Below are positions 42,788 to 54,032 of a stretch of 58,874 bases of DNA, piece by piece (position 1 is the stretch's first letter; every line of letters starts with the position of its first letter). A program made the translations under genes and the position numbers. Source of the stretch: Evernia prunastri (lineage: Eukaryota; Ascomycota; Lecanoromycetes; Lecanorales; Parmeliaceae); the NCBI GenBank assembly GCA_003184365.1, contig NKYR01000179.1, positions 125 through 58,998 of the forward strand, in the 5' to 3' direction. The notes beneath the pieces were generated by a model that had not been told where the DNA came from, did not search any database, and worked only from the letters and a program-made list of their open reading frames with translations.

Positions 42788-42942
42788 AATAGCGACTGGT
42801 TGTGGTAAGACGATGTGGGTGGAAGAGGTGTTGTGGGTGGAAGGTGATGAGGAAGCGAATATGAGGTGTGGATAGAAAGGTACATGAAATTGGGTTGTGT
42901 CTACACTAAAGACGAGGTACCTCGGCAACGCTACTATAGTTC

Positions 42943-43003
42943 CGCATTATTATTTATCCGAAGTGTGCGGTGCGGCCGGAGTGTGCGCTCCCAAGACCTT
43001 CCG
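42943..43003 (-). repeat. Right terminal inverted repeat (61 bp)
   Basis: Exact reverse complement of the left repeat. The 9-bp target duplication AACTATTCT follows at 43004-43012. Confidence 0.92.
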
Positions 43004-43012
43004 AACTATTCT

Positions 43013-44141
43013 ACTTGGGCAACGGCACCAGACAGCGTGGATTTGAGTTGCGAGGGAGTCTAAGAGCTTTCCTTGGAACCAGGTTTTCATCGGACCTAGA
43101 ATATCTCGCAGTGTGAGTATATGTAATCTGATCTGTGGCCACCTGGATGCATTGCTACATGCTCAGGCTACTCAGTCATTTCAGTCTTACCCTAAGGAGA
43201 GTTGAAACCGAGTAGTATCACCAACAACTTTAAGGTCGGCAGGGGCTTTTCCGGGACCCTCCACAGAGGGTTCAGTGACAATTTTTGGCCGAGTACTTTT
43301 CGTATAAGAAGGGCATGCTAGCGTATACCTGTATCTATAGTGTCAGACAACATTATGTACTCTCGATATCCTAGAAGGCTTTTTAGAATTTAGGATATCG
43401 TAGAATCAAAATGATAGGAATGATAAAAGTCTTGTTATATACTATAACTCTATCGTCAGGAGATTCCTTTCGCAGGATTATTTTCAGTGAAAAAGATCGT
43501 CAGTCATGTGGATTACTAAGCTGTATTTTACATTTAGGGTTCACAGACGCAATACAGCCTTCAGCCCTCTACCTTACCCCTAGATACCTACCCCTACCCA
43601 CCCACCCACCCACCATACCCCTCAGTACCCCGAGGAGGACACCCCCGCGAGGAATTTGACTAAATCAATCAAATCTGAAGTCAGAAATACAGTGGTGTAA
43701 ATTACGATATTAAGATCCCGAATAAAGGTCTTGGCGCGTCGTATTATTCGAATTTTTTTGAAAAGATTCTCTATTCAATAAAGTTCTACGAGAATTTTAA
43801 TAATACGAGATTTTAGTATTGAAATATTCTCGTTTTATGTAATTTCTATACGAATATATTTTCGAATATGACGAGATTCCTCTATCACGAGCATCGCTCT
43901 ATTCTATACATTAAGTAATATTCTGTCTATAAAATAATGTCTATGTGCGACGTCTATATCAAACAATCATCATAATAATATTATGCATTATGCAATTCTA
44001 GGTGGAGGATTGACTGAAAGACAAGGCTTCTAGTCCCTGCCGACCTTAAAGAAGGTTTCATGTATTTTATCGTAGGGTAAACGCCGGCTTCGGCAAGCGC
44101 TTGCGGCTCTGACAAACCTTGTTTCCTTTTTAGTCAACTTT
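43013..44141. other. AT-rich tract between short inverted repeats
   Basis: A perfect 17-bp inverted repeat, CTTTAAGGTCGGCAGGG, lies at 43228-43244 (+) and 44035-44051 (-). The 790 bp between are increasingly AT-rich (43650-44000), with frequent CGAATTTTT/TACGAGA words and many stops. It could be a decayed DNA transposon. A CCCACCCACCCACC run is at about 43596-43612. No coding frame was supported. Confidence 0.5.
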
Positions 44142-45768
44142 TTGACTTGTCAACCTGATCCTCAGCTCGAGAATAGACCGTCCAGTCACTTCGCCGTCAT
44201 GGCGGTTGCAAATAATCCCTTACCAGGCTCTCTGCTTAATCTACTATCCAATGATCTGATCCTACGCCATATGAGCCCCTACATTGGCAAATCTCTTGTG
44301 TCCCTGGCTGCTACCTCGAAAGCCTTCAACTCACTAGTCTACGATACGCCACAAGTCTTTCAACATTTCGATCTGACTCGGACTCGCGTCTTGATGGGTG
44401 AACCAGGAGTCCCTGTCTCCGATGATTATAAATATCTTGAACCTTACTACCAGCGATTCCGTACCATTTTTACAGTATTGGAAAACAGAAATGTGTTGCA
44501 AGATGTCAGAACGCTCATTCTAGATGACCTTGTTGTTCCAGGTACGATCATTGAGGATATACTATCCGACGAACGTTACCAGATCCGTCTGCTCTCCTTG
44601 AAAAATCTGGCAAATCAGCCAATAAACACCACGCTGCGAATTTTACGCCATCTCATCCGGGCACCCCGCCCGAAGGGGACCCCGAAGCTTAAAGGACTCT
44701 ACTCGTTTGGTCGATCAAGCAGGTCCGAGGAAGCGCTTGACCTTGATGAATTCAAGAAAAGACGCGAGGCCATTAGTGTCGGTGTCACAGCCTCGATGGG
44801 TGCCCAGCTAGGCGTTGGCAATCATACAGATTATTACATGAACGACTCTCAAAAGCTGTTTGATGAAGACCCTTACAGTCATTCTCCGTATAGCACTCTG
44901 GGTATGTCGAATTTTCCGTGGGACAAATGGTTTGACTTAGAATGGGCGAGATTGCTCGAAGACTGTAGCGGCTTGATTCACTTCGATGCTGTACTCTGCC
45001 GCCACGACCGAGGGACCGTACTTGATCGCGAACCACAACTTGCGACTGTGCGACTGTCCGGATGTGCTTCCTGCGGAACTTGTCCTGAAGGTCCCGCATA
45101 CCCTGGAGTTTCACCTACAGAACACCTTCCCCTCCTGTCGCCACCTCCACTGCATTCTTCGAAGATTGAAGTGGCTCAGCGTATGAACACTAACGGTCAG
45201 CCCTATCCACCGCTCATACTGCGCTGTCGTGTGTGTCTCAAAGACCGATGGTGTGAGAGGTGCAACGTGTGGTGGTGTGAATCATGCTATAGCATGCCGT
45301 TGAGAAACAAAGGGATCATCAAAGCGCATTCCGCATCTTCCGAGCCTGGTCCGGCTTCGAAAGAAAACATCAAGGTACTAAATGGCCTATGCACTTCAAG
45401 GTGTCTTATGGATGAGCTCTTGAATGGAATCGGAGAAGGTGGGATGTGGGGTTGACCTTGAGCGTACCCGTGCGCTCTTGAACCCTTCGTTGGCTGTGAC
45501 TTGATCATCACTGACCCCCCATGTGTTCTCAAGGGCGCTCAAAGACATTGCTATGAATGTGGACAGCAATGCCAGCAGTGTCAGGCACTGACCCAGAGAA
45601 CATGCGTATCTTGCCCAAACCAGTTCTGCGTTGAGCATGATACCGGCTGCAGTCCCAAACATGTGAGTGCCACATATTCTTTGTACGGCGTGCGAAGCCT
45701 GACGTGCTGGCTCGTAGTGCGCTTGGTGCAATACCGGAGGTCGAAGGGGAGCCTTGCTAGACTACTGA
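44142..45768 (+). CDS. F-box protein with C-terminal cysteine-rich zinc-binding part
   Basis: The first exon from 44142 (or ATG 44199, MAVANNP) holds an F-box-like helix set (LLSNDLILRHMSPYIGKSLVSLAATSKAFNSLVY), a middle region, then CASCGTCPEG, CRVCLKDRWCERCNVWWCESCY and LCTSRCLMDELLNGIGEG. A second exon carries CYECGQQCQQCQALTQRTCVSCPNQFCVEH. The third, 45718-45768, adds CAWCNTGGRRGALLDY. The last intron is clear (45663-45717). The first intron is not: GT at 45446 with AG at 45544 keeps the frame but has a weak donor. The product would be an SCF substrate adaptor with a zinc-ribbon-like tail, a layout seen in related fungal proteins. Target unknown. Confidence 0.7.
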
Positions 45769-46269
45769 AGAAGTATCAGGCTTGGGTTAATATAGGCTTG
45801 GGTCCATGCTATTGCTGTGGCTAGAATCATTACAAGGAGCGCTCGTAGGGAAGGAGGATTGGCAAGATCCGCTGACAAGGTTTACGAGAGCCTAACACTG
45901 CTCAATCGTCAATAAAAGAGAAAATGTCTGCTCAGCCGTCCGAGTGAGTGTGCTTTGTATGACGCCTTCAGCTGCGCCCAGATGTCGGCCTAATCTTATC
46001 CGCTTGCCAAAAGAATTCACCTGGTGACATGGTGGAGACCGCCGAGTCCCAGTGGAGGGACCCTTGCGCCCGCACCCACGGGTTTTCTTGGGCAGTCGTC
46101 CGGCACCGAAGGTTCTAGTGCTAAGAGCTGCGATATTTCCATTCCCATCCATCCTTTTTCCAGAACCCACGACCACAAGCATTGCAAACACGACTAGCAT
46201 TGTGTCCTCTCAAAGCATTCTCTCTACCAACCTAAAGTAGACGCCGACAGGGAAAGAAGCGTGAGAACG
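45769..46269. other. Intergenic between convergent genes
   Basis: 500 bp, nothing coding recognised. Confidence 0.4.
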
Positions 46270-47085
46270 CTAACTGATGACCTTCCCCGCCGCCACATCC
46301 TCGCAATACTTCGTCTCTCCTTGCACGTCCCAATAGATGCACTTGTCATCCCGATCAGCCGGATCGACGAACCCCACATACCCGATCCCCACCTCCCCCA
46401 ACGGCCCACTGTTGATCTGGAACACAATCGGGACGTCCCCGAAATCATACCCGCCGTCCACGAACTGCCCCAGCCCCGTCAACGCCGCGACCAGGATCCC
46501 CCGCGTCAGCACCCCCCGGTACGACGATGCGTACACCTGCATGTTGGTCCCCGGCGGCGTCACGTACCACTCGTACTGCGGGGTCATGTAGCCGTTGTAG
46601 GGGCTGGCGATGGGCCCGTCGCCGAGCTGCGTCAGGTCGGTTTGCGTCTGGGCGATCGCTCTGTAGAGGGCGCCGCGGACGTCGCGGTAGGTGAGGGACG
46701 GGGGCTCGAGGCGGCCGGTGTTGAGGAAGAGGTAGGTCGGCGTGCCGGGGACGCACCAGAGGTATTTGAACCAGGGTTGGTCGGAGCCGGAGTCGGGGAG
46801 GATTGGTGGGAGAGGGTTGGTTTCTTGGGAGGGGTTGAGGAGGCTGGACCGGTGGTTGTATGGTTAGATGCGATTCTTTTTTTGCGGAGGGGGGGGTTCG
46901 ATCAGGTCTCCGCTGTGGGAATGAACTTACGATCCAGCGACAACCGTGGGAGCATTACTACACTTCAGGTTCCATTTGTTGTCTCGTTCTGCGAGGTCTT
47001 GGGAGGTACCAAGTGGGTTCGCGAGAGAGGGGATGGAGAGGATGGCTGTGAGGAATAGACGATGTAGGACAATAGTGTAGATCAT
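46270..47085 (-). CDS. Small secreted protein of unknown function (242 aa)
   Basis: Two exons, 47085-46931 and 46843-46270, joined across an 87-bp phase-2 intron (GTAAGT...CCAG). The N-terminus is a clear signal peptide (MIYTIVLHRLFLTAILSIPSLA) followed by an ER/K-rich stretch that could be a pro-region (SQDLAERDNK). The mature part has four cysteines (KCS, WCV, KCI, YCE), enough for two disulfides, and many aromatics (YLWCVPGTPTYLFLN, YNGYMTPQYEWYVTPP). Exon 2 is much richer in GC at third positions than neighbouring genes. No family was recognised. It is a candidate extracellular or effector-like protein, which is inference. Confidence 0.7.
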
Positions 47086-48522
47086 AGTCGATTAATGTTA
47101 GGGAAGACACCTGGAATCCAGGAATTCTGAAAAGATGGTGCTGATACGGGCGACACGTAATTTCGACCATGCTAGATAGCAGGTTTTTGTGAGAGAGGGG
47201 AGCAGTAGGGGATGTAGCATTCGTGACATGCGCGTGGCTGTCGCCTCAACTCAGCAGCGCCGGCGTGTCGCTTAAAGATCCACGCTATGTTTCGATCGCT
47301 TGGTTGTTTCCTCATTCCCCCTTGCGAAAGATATTACGCACGCTGTTCCGACGTGATAGATGCGCACGGGAGGATCCAGAAAGCGGTGGACCTTTTTGCC
47401 AACTTCAATGTGTTTGACAGGCAGCCTTGCAAACAGCAAGCTCGAAATTTGCAGACAGACGACAGTCGCTTATGGACCCGGCAGGAGAGGACTAGCACAA
47501 GACGTTGATCTGATCCGGAGCGCGCAAACTCACAGGGAAGTGATTGATTCCAACGGGTCTGCTGGAGCAGTACTCCATAGCCGCCGAGTAATTGTACGGT
47601 TTATGACTTGCATAAAGTAATATTCTCCATCTCGTACATCAGTAGCGAAGACGCCGCGACTGAAACTGGCAATTTACTGCCATCGGCCTCCGAGATCCGT
47701 TGCTATCATTCAGATAGAAGATAAACGGAGTACTTCCCTTGATACCTCTTGATTGAGCCTGGAAAATAGGACCCGATTACCTTCGGTAGGTTGGGTAGAT
47801 GGGTAGATGGGGGGAAATACCATACCGTACCAGGAAAAACAACAAGCAAAATCAACCAAGGTACTTTCTTTTCATGCTCTACTAAGCATCAGTGATCCAA
47901 GGCATAATGTATTGGCAAAGCCCTTTTTTGGTCACGGAGACACTAGCACATGACTAGTACAACACCATTTTCCCACCTGCGCTAGCTTCAGTCTTGGAGC
48001 ATAGAGACCTCGTGACTTAGACCTATGCAGTCCTATGGTGCCGGATCCTCCTCAGAGGGAGCCAATTGTGCCATGTCACAGCTCCTCCGAACCGCCGGAC
48101 TACTCACCGTATCTCAAAAGATACAACCGATTGGTGGTAAGCCTCCGGCTGCGCATTGACCACTGTCAGCAGTCTTTGAGGATTTCATTGAGCTGGGAGG
48201 CTTCACTGAGAGTCAATGACCCAATGCCAGCGAGAGAAAGGCATGTCTTTGTATGCTCGTGAAAGCCATCCTTTGACTGGCACCATTGAACAATGTGTTA
48301 TTCGGCAATGAGACGAAGGCATTGTTCCTGGCGAATCGATTCCTTGACATCCAAAGACTCACTCATTTATAAAATGGCTTGGAGAGACTTCGAGAGCATT
48401 TTCTTTTGATTAACCGATCATCGTCTTCAGAACCTTGTTCCGGTTTTCCGCTGACACAGAACACACGTCTCTGAATCTAATCGGCATCCCATCACCACAC
48501 CAGAGCGGAGGTCTCCATCAAC
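47086..48522. other. Intergenic, divergent upstream region, no gene seen
   Basis: 1.4 kb between the secreted protein (-) and the RING protein (+). A GGTAGGTTGGGTAGATGGGTAGATGGGG run near 47785 is the only notable sequence; short frames are not supported. Confidence 0.4.
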
Positions 48523-49363
48523 ATGGCAAAACGATTCCTCGCGCAGCTTGCGAAGATCCCGGAAGATGAAGTATCCAAAGACAGCTGTTGTATGATTTGT
48601 CAACGAGAATATGGCACAGATGCTGCCGATTTTGCAGTTCGCCTTCCGTGTAATCATGTTGTGGGATCAGAGTAAGTTTTGCCCAAATCCGTTTTCTTTG
48701 GATACACTATCATGATTCGATTTCCGCAACCGAAGAGAGTATGCTGACGCTGAGACCTCTAGGTGCATCTCAACCTGGCTCTCTCCTGAGAGAGATTCCA
48801 GGAACTCTTGTCCAATGTGTCGGCGTGTCTTGTTCGAGGTGATCGATGTGGAGGAAGAAGAGAGGTACTGCCGCGAAGTGATACGTAGGGTTGGACGGCC
48901 ACCCCAAGAGGGACATGCACAAGGGGACACTCCAACTTGGTACAGCTATTTTGTGGAAGCTGCTGCCGAGCAGTACCAAGAGAGCCTGACCAAGGCGAGA
49001 GCATTTTATATGAGAAATCTTGCAAAGGCTTCTCCTTTCGCAGAGGAGGAACAGGAGTCTTTTATTGCGGACCAGGCAACCGCATTTCGAACCTTGGCAG
49101 TCCGGGACACCATGCTGTACGTCGAATTTGCGCGGGATGGTGTTGTCCCTCCATTGGCGGGTCCTGTATGCGCACCACTGAACGCAGAGCAGTTGGATGC
49201 ACTCTTCCGAGAACTCCAACGGAGGGGAGCTTTCGCAGCCGAGCTGCACCCCTTCGCACATTACGAAAATCTGACAGACCACGAGATGTGGCTTCTGCAC
49301 CGGGAAGAAGGCGAAAGTTACTGCACATGGGATGGAGGGTATTGGTCGCTATTGTTGTGGTGA
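48523..49363 (+). CDS. RING-finger protein, probable E3 ubiquitin ligase
   Basis: Two exons, 48523-48671 and 48763-49363, give 249 aa. The intron splits the RING just before its fifth cysteine. Visible ligands: Cys23, Cys26, Cys43, His45, Cys51, Cys66 and Cys69 (CCMICQ, LPCNHVVGSEC, CPMC). The position between His45 and Cys51 that normally holds Cys or His is Gly48, as in several fungal RINGs with CxHVxG. The C-terminal 170 residues are helical without a known domain. It probably transfers ubiquitin from an E2. Its stop is 285 bp from that of the convergent F-box gene. Confidence 0.8.
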
Positions 49364-49648
49364 TCAGGATTCAGGGGACGGTGGGAATGGCAGAGGCGGA
49401 CGAGCGAAATCCAGTACGATTTGGCATTTCAAATCAAAGACGAGGTCGAAGATGGGTCGGTGGAAAACACGGTTGGAGTTTCGAGTGTGTGAGGATTCAT
49501 TTCTGAAGTAATCTTACCTATTCACCGTATGTCTAAGATTGATAGTTACAGTTGATTTTAAAACCATCGGCAAGTCAAGACATACGAAATGTACCCCTCA
49601 CTCGCGCGGCCATGGCCGCTTTATCGAGTGAGCTAAGTGAGACTTACT

Positions 49649-51096
49649 CTAATTAGTAGTCTCCTTTTGGGTCTGCCACAACGAAACGGGATGAATGACT
49701 GTGTTCAGAAGCCTCAGGTGTCGGATAGCATTGACATGAGATGTGATAACGACATTGGCGTCCAATATCTCTGTAACGACCTGAAGCTTGCAGTCCACCC
49801 GCTCGGATGCCACAGCTTGCCACGCTTTCCGAACACGAGGCTCTATTGGTAGATCCCAAGTACCTCGCCAAGTGATCTTAGCAGTCCGGTCGCTTTCAAA
49901 TATTTGGTATCGGAAAACACCCGCAAACCCAGCCCTGCCATTCCAGAGCTCCATCGATTTTAGCCGTGGCATCTTCATGGCTACTAGCGCCACCGTTTCA
50001 AGAAGATCGTTGATATAGACAGACTGCTGTTGAGATTTTAGAACGTTCGAGGTCAGAGCGAGCGATTCCAGCCTGGGCCAAATGTTCGATTTCTGACATG
50101 CATCAAAGAAGTGTGAAGCATCTGAAACGAACGATGCTGCGAGATGCTCAAGCCTGAGACTGGCTTCGACAAGGGCGTAACCGGTGTCAATCTCTGCGGC
50201 TTGTACTGCTAAGGACATGGCTGGGTTATTGCCATGGAAGTTCTCGAATATCACCATTCGCCTCAATGGATCAGGTCTAAGTGACTTGCATAGCCGCATT
50301 ATAGCTACAAAGCTTTAGCAGGAATTTATGTCTACAGTAACGTGGCTCGAGTCTTACTTGTATTGGTGGGTCGTTCCTCCATCCGACGCCAGTCTCTCCA
50401 AGGTTCGTAATGGATTTCGTGAACCTCAGGAAGAAGGTCTAGAAGCTCTTCGAGTACTTCTGACTTCCAAGGACGGCGAGTTTGTCGGCGCAGGAGGAGG
50501 CTTGTGACAGCTCTAGCCTTTGGCATTTCTTGACTGGATTCGGGCTCGGGCCTGCTAACGTCGGCGGTTTTATTGAACAAATACGCAGCCGCACCCTGGA
50601 GGCTTGTATCGTGGAGCCAATGTGAGCATTGGATGATTTTGTCCTTCTTGGGCTCTGAAATAACATCGGGTCCATATTGGATGGTACTGGAAGGTTGCAT
50701 CAAGCCGCTTGGAGCCTTGACGCTGATATCAAGTAACAAGCTGCAGCTTGGTTCCCATGTACTCAACTGGATACAAAGATCCTGGATCGCCTTCCTGATA
50801 ATTTTGGTAGGAACTTGATGCCAACTATAAAACCCCACGCCTCCGCAATGCGGGCAACGGTACTCAGAGGGCTCTATGGAAAACCATATACACTGCACCA
50901 AATGCCGATGGCGGTAGCCAATGTCGCTGAAGCCAGCAAGACGTGATCGTGTGACTTTAAGGCGAGCGAAAATCCTTCGCTCGATGATTGTTTGCCATGC
51001 TCGACAGATTGAAGCGTAACGAGCGGAATCTTGATGAAGAACAAGGGCTTCTAGGATATGCGTTTGAATCTCTACGGGTAGAGAATCCCAAAACAT
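49649..51096 (-). CDS. F-box protein
   Basis: Two exons, 51096-50358 and 50304-49649, with a 53-bp phase-1 intron (GTAAGA...TGTAG), give 464 aa. The F-box is at the very start (FWDSLPVEIQTHILEALVLHQDSARYASICRAWQTIIERRIFARLKV). It is followed by RHLVQCIWFSIE and a CPHCGG pair, then LRR-like text (MPRLKSMELWNGRAG, WPRLESLALTSN) typical of fungal F-box proteins. A longer frame upstream of MFWDSL exists (to 51246), but MFWDSL fits the domain start. Likely an SCF adaptor; substrate unknown. It converges on the RING gene. Confidence 0.78.
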
Positions 51097-52629
51097 TTTG
51101 CAGGCTGCTATCCGAGCGACGGCCGTAATATCTCTAGATGACGTTGAATTTGTTGAATAACTACCTGTATTATTGAGTGTATTGAGTGGACTAAGGAGTA
51201 AATTTAGTGCTAGAAAGTAGAGTACAGATATGTGTGTGCTTGCCAAGCCGTTAGTAGAGTCACGTCATGTAGAGCTGTTTGCCACATTTTCGAACAGTGG
51301 AGAAAACTCAACCACCTCCCAGCACCAAATGCAGATGTAGAAGAACGTGGTAAACAGATGTAGAAATGTCCAAATTTGAGGCCGTGTATAGTCCACTTGT
51401 CGCGTTAGCCTGGTGTAGCTTTTTTGCAGGCCTCCCAAGTCCTCCACGTCGCCGTCGCCATGTCCCCGCTTATACCACTGAGCTTCAATGTAGTCCTGCT
51501 GCTATGCTGCTATTTGGTTCCCGCATTCACCAGTGGTTTTTAAATCAATTGTAGTACTCGCATCCATTAAAGTTCTTGTGCACGCCCCCTAGAGTAGAGA
51601 TATGCAGTTAAGGAATAGAGAAGCACCCCTTGCTTGTGCCTGTCCAACGTAATCATATATAGATCACCCCATCACTGATTTTCGGCTTGACAAGCCATAC
51701 TCATGCTTTGAAGTACAACCATGTCCAATGCGAGATCAGCATGGTCATGTGCCAGAGGAGAAAGCCATTGTTTTTCCATGAGTGTCAAGGGTGCAGACAA
51801 CAATAGATGCTTTCCGTGCAACCCGTCAGCTGACCCTGGGATAACTCTGATGTAAGTGATTGTTAGAACAATGGAACACATGGCTGCGTTCTGGCCTGTT
51901 GAGGCGCTTTCTGGCTTTCCTTTTGTGCTTGGTTTGAACGTCTCACATTATGATTTGGTATGTATTGGCTCTCTTTGTCCCCTGGACACGGTCACTGGTC
52001 TCGCTACTGTTTGATAACTGTTTCTTTTCTCAAGAGGAATCACAAGGAATCACAAAGGTAAAGGTGACAAGTATGGCCAGTGAATGCAACGAGGTAAGAA
52101 GTCTTGTTCAACATGTAATGTGCGATGTACATGCATCTCTTTACTCGTACAGTTAGCACATCATCGAGAAGCATTTTGAGCTTAGAGCTTAGGCGCCGCC
52201 CCTAAAGTTAGAGTCACTTTGGGTTTAGAGATTCTCGGTTACTCTAGAGTCTAGAATTTAGAACTTTGGGCCCTAGAGTCCAGGCACTTGCACCCCCACC
52301 AGCCCCTATTATTATTAAGGTATCTTTTATCCTAGCGTGAAACAGGGAGGCCTCGTGTTACACGTGTTGCTTCATGCTTGCCATTCAAATTTCATAAAGT
52401 TCCACAACATATGGTTGTCGAAAGCGCAAATCAGCTTGCTATTCATTGATATATGTATGACCTTACTTTGTGACTGAGTATAATAACATGTCCTTCTGCT
52501 CTCTACTTTATCACTTCGTTGTGACGAGGTCCCAAGTTGGCTTGGAAAGACCATACTAATCATAGCCGTCTATTCGCCATTCTCTGCAAAGATTGCAAAC
52601 CAGCAACATCCGCTCAACCCCAAATCATA
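51097..52629. other. Intergenic, divergent upstream region, no gene seen
   Basis: 1.5 kb. Around 52190-52290 there are several imperfect TTTAGAG/CTCTAGAG/CCCTAGAGTC words in both orientations, possibly a decayed short element. No coding signal was supported. Confidence 0.4.
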
Positions 52630-54032
52630 ATGAAAGTATACGCAGACTCCGAGAACCTCACTTCTTGGCCCTCGGGTAGGATGACCATGCTGAAGTCCCG
52701 TCCCGTCCAAGGCGCAGTGCTACTCATCACATTGCTCTTCCTCACCATCACCACCAGTCTGTACAGTATTGGGCGCGGAAGAGAAGCAGGGGAGAGCGCT
52801 CTGGACCATTACAAAGAGGCTTTCTCAAAGACTTCGGGAATCAAGTCGAAAGCAAAGGAAGCAAAAAGACTCTATGCCGAGGAATTGTTGCAGCGTCCGC
52901 TGGCCACGGACTTGACATCAATTCCGAAGCTGTTCCACCAGAGCTGGATAAACTCGACACTACCTACCAAGTTTGAGGAATGGAGCCATTCCTGCCGTCA
53001 GGCGAATCCCGACTGGGAGTGGGTCTTGTGGACTGACGAGGACAACATGAAGTTGGTGGAGAAATATGCGCCTTGGTTTGCGAGCACATACGAGGCCCTA
53101 CATTCCGAAATCTATCGCGCGGACACCGCGCGCAACATCTACATGCACGTTTTTGGGGGGTGAGTAGTCAAATTCCAATTGAAGAAACACTCGTGATCCG
53201 CTGACTTGCTGCGTCTAGCGTATACGCGGATCTGGATACTGAATGCGTAGGATCTTACGAGGAAATGTTCGCAGAATACAACACTTCTATGGTAGCCCAC
53301 AATATGCCACCTTCAAGGTCTGAGCCCCTTGACACAAGCGGACAAGGTAACAGCTCGCGCCTTGCAGAAGCCGTCGAAGAATCTAGACCGAAATCCGCCG
53401 CGAATGGACTGGAGATCCCCTCGTCCGCGGAGGGCGAACGAAAAGTCTTCCTCGGCCGCATGGGTACAGACGATGAATTTGTCCATTCAATACCCAATGC
53501 TTGGATGGGGTCCACTCCTGGTCATCCGTTCTGGGTACTTCCACTCGAGTCCTGTGAAAAGAACATCGGAACTGGCGCGCAGCCCGAGTATCTCACGGGA
53601 CCTCCAGCCCTCTACGACCGAGTCAAAGACTACAAAGACGAATACGACGGCGGCAAAGGGGACAAGATGGATGATCATTACAGCAAAACTGGCTGGCGGA
53701 ACTTGTCCCCGCCGTCGAGGGACCCCACAAAGCTCCCGCCGCAATCAATGGTCGTGCTCCCTTTCTGGGAGGTCTATCCGTATTCCTGGGAACGCGACGG
53801 AGAGGCCTACAGGAGGCTTTGCTGGGTCACACTGGATACATTTAGCGCGTCGACGTGCAAGCATGTCTTGGGGCTGGACCATTGGGGCAGCCACAGCATC
53901 CCCTATTGGAGCCACTCGTGGAGTATAGAAGGGCATTGGGATGAACACATGGATGCGCTAAACAAGCCAACCGAGACCTTGGACAGCGATGAGCATGACG
54001 AAGAAAGCGCTCAGGCGGAACAAACAGGTTAA
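52630..54032 (+). CDS. GT32 glycosyltransferase, Och1/Sur1-type, type II membrane protein
   Basis: Two exons, 52630-53159 and 53219-54032, give 447 aa. One membrane anchor lies at about residues 28-46, followed by a luminal domain. GT32 marks: IPKLFHQSWINSTLP, WSHSCRQANPDWEWVLWTDEDN, HSEIYRADTARNIYMHVFGGVYADLDTEC with the DxD (Asp181, Asp183) split by the intron, then NAWMGSTPGHPFW and TGPPALYD. Family members transfer mannose or other sugars in the Golgi to N-glycans or sphingolipids; the acceptor here is unknown. An upstream in-frame ATG (52537) would add 31 residues. An acidic C-terminal tail follows the catalytic domain. Confidence 0.85.

Larger units (their letters stand above)
42194..43003 (-). 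mobile_element. Mutator-like DNA transposon, interior collapsed at an N
   Basis: Perfect 61-bp terminal inverted repeats (42194-42254 and 42943-43003) are flanked by a 9-bp target-site duplication, AACTATTCT (42185-42193 and 43004-43012). Long TIRs with a 9-bp duplication are typical of Mutator-like elements. Between them lie the two ends of a minus-strand gene separated by a single N at 42602. Identical TIRs and duplications point to a young insertion. Confidence 0.88.

Noticed and set aside
43596..43612. CCCA-repeat run as telomere-like sequence
   Set aside because: The unit is not TTAGGG or its complement and the run is only four units long.
46261..47058. 265-codon plus frame opposite the secreted protein
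   Set aside because: The minus strand has a signal peptide, a clean intron and a plausible protein; the plus frame is a shadow of its GC-rich third positions.
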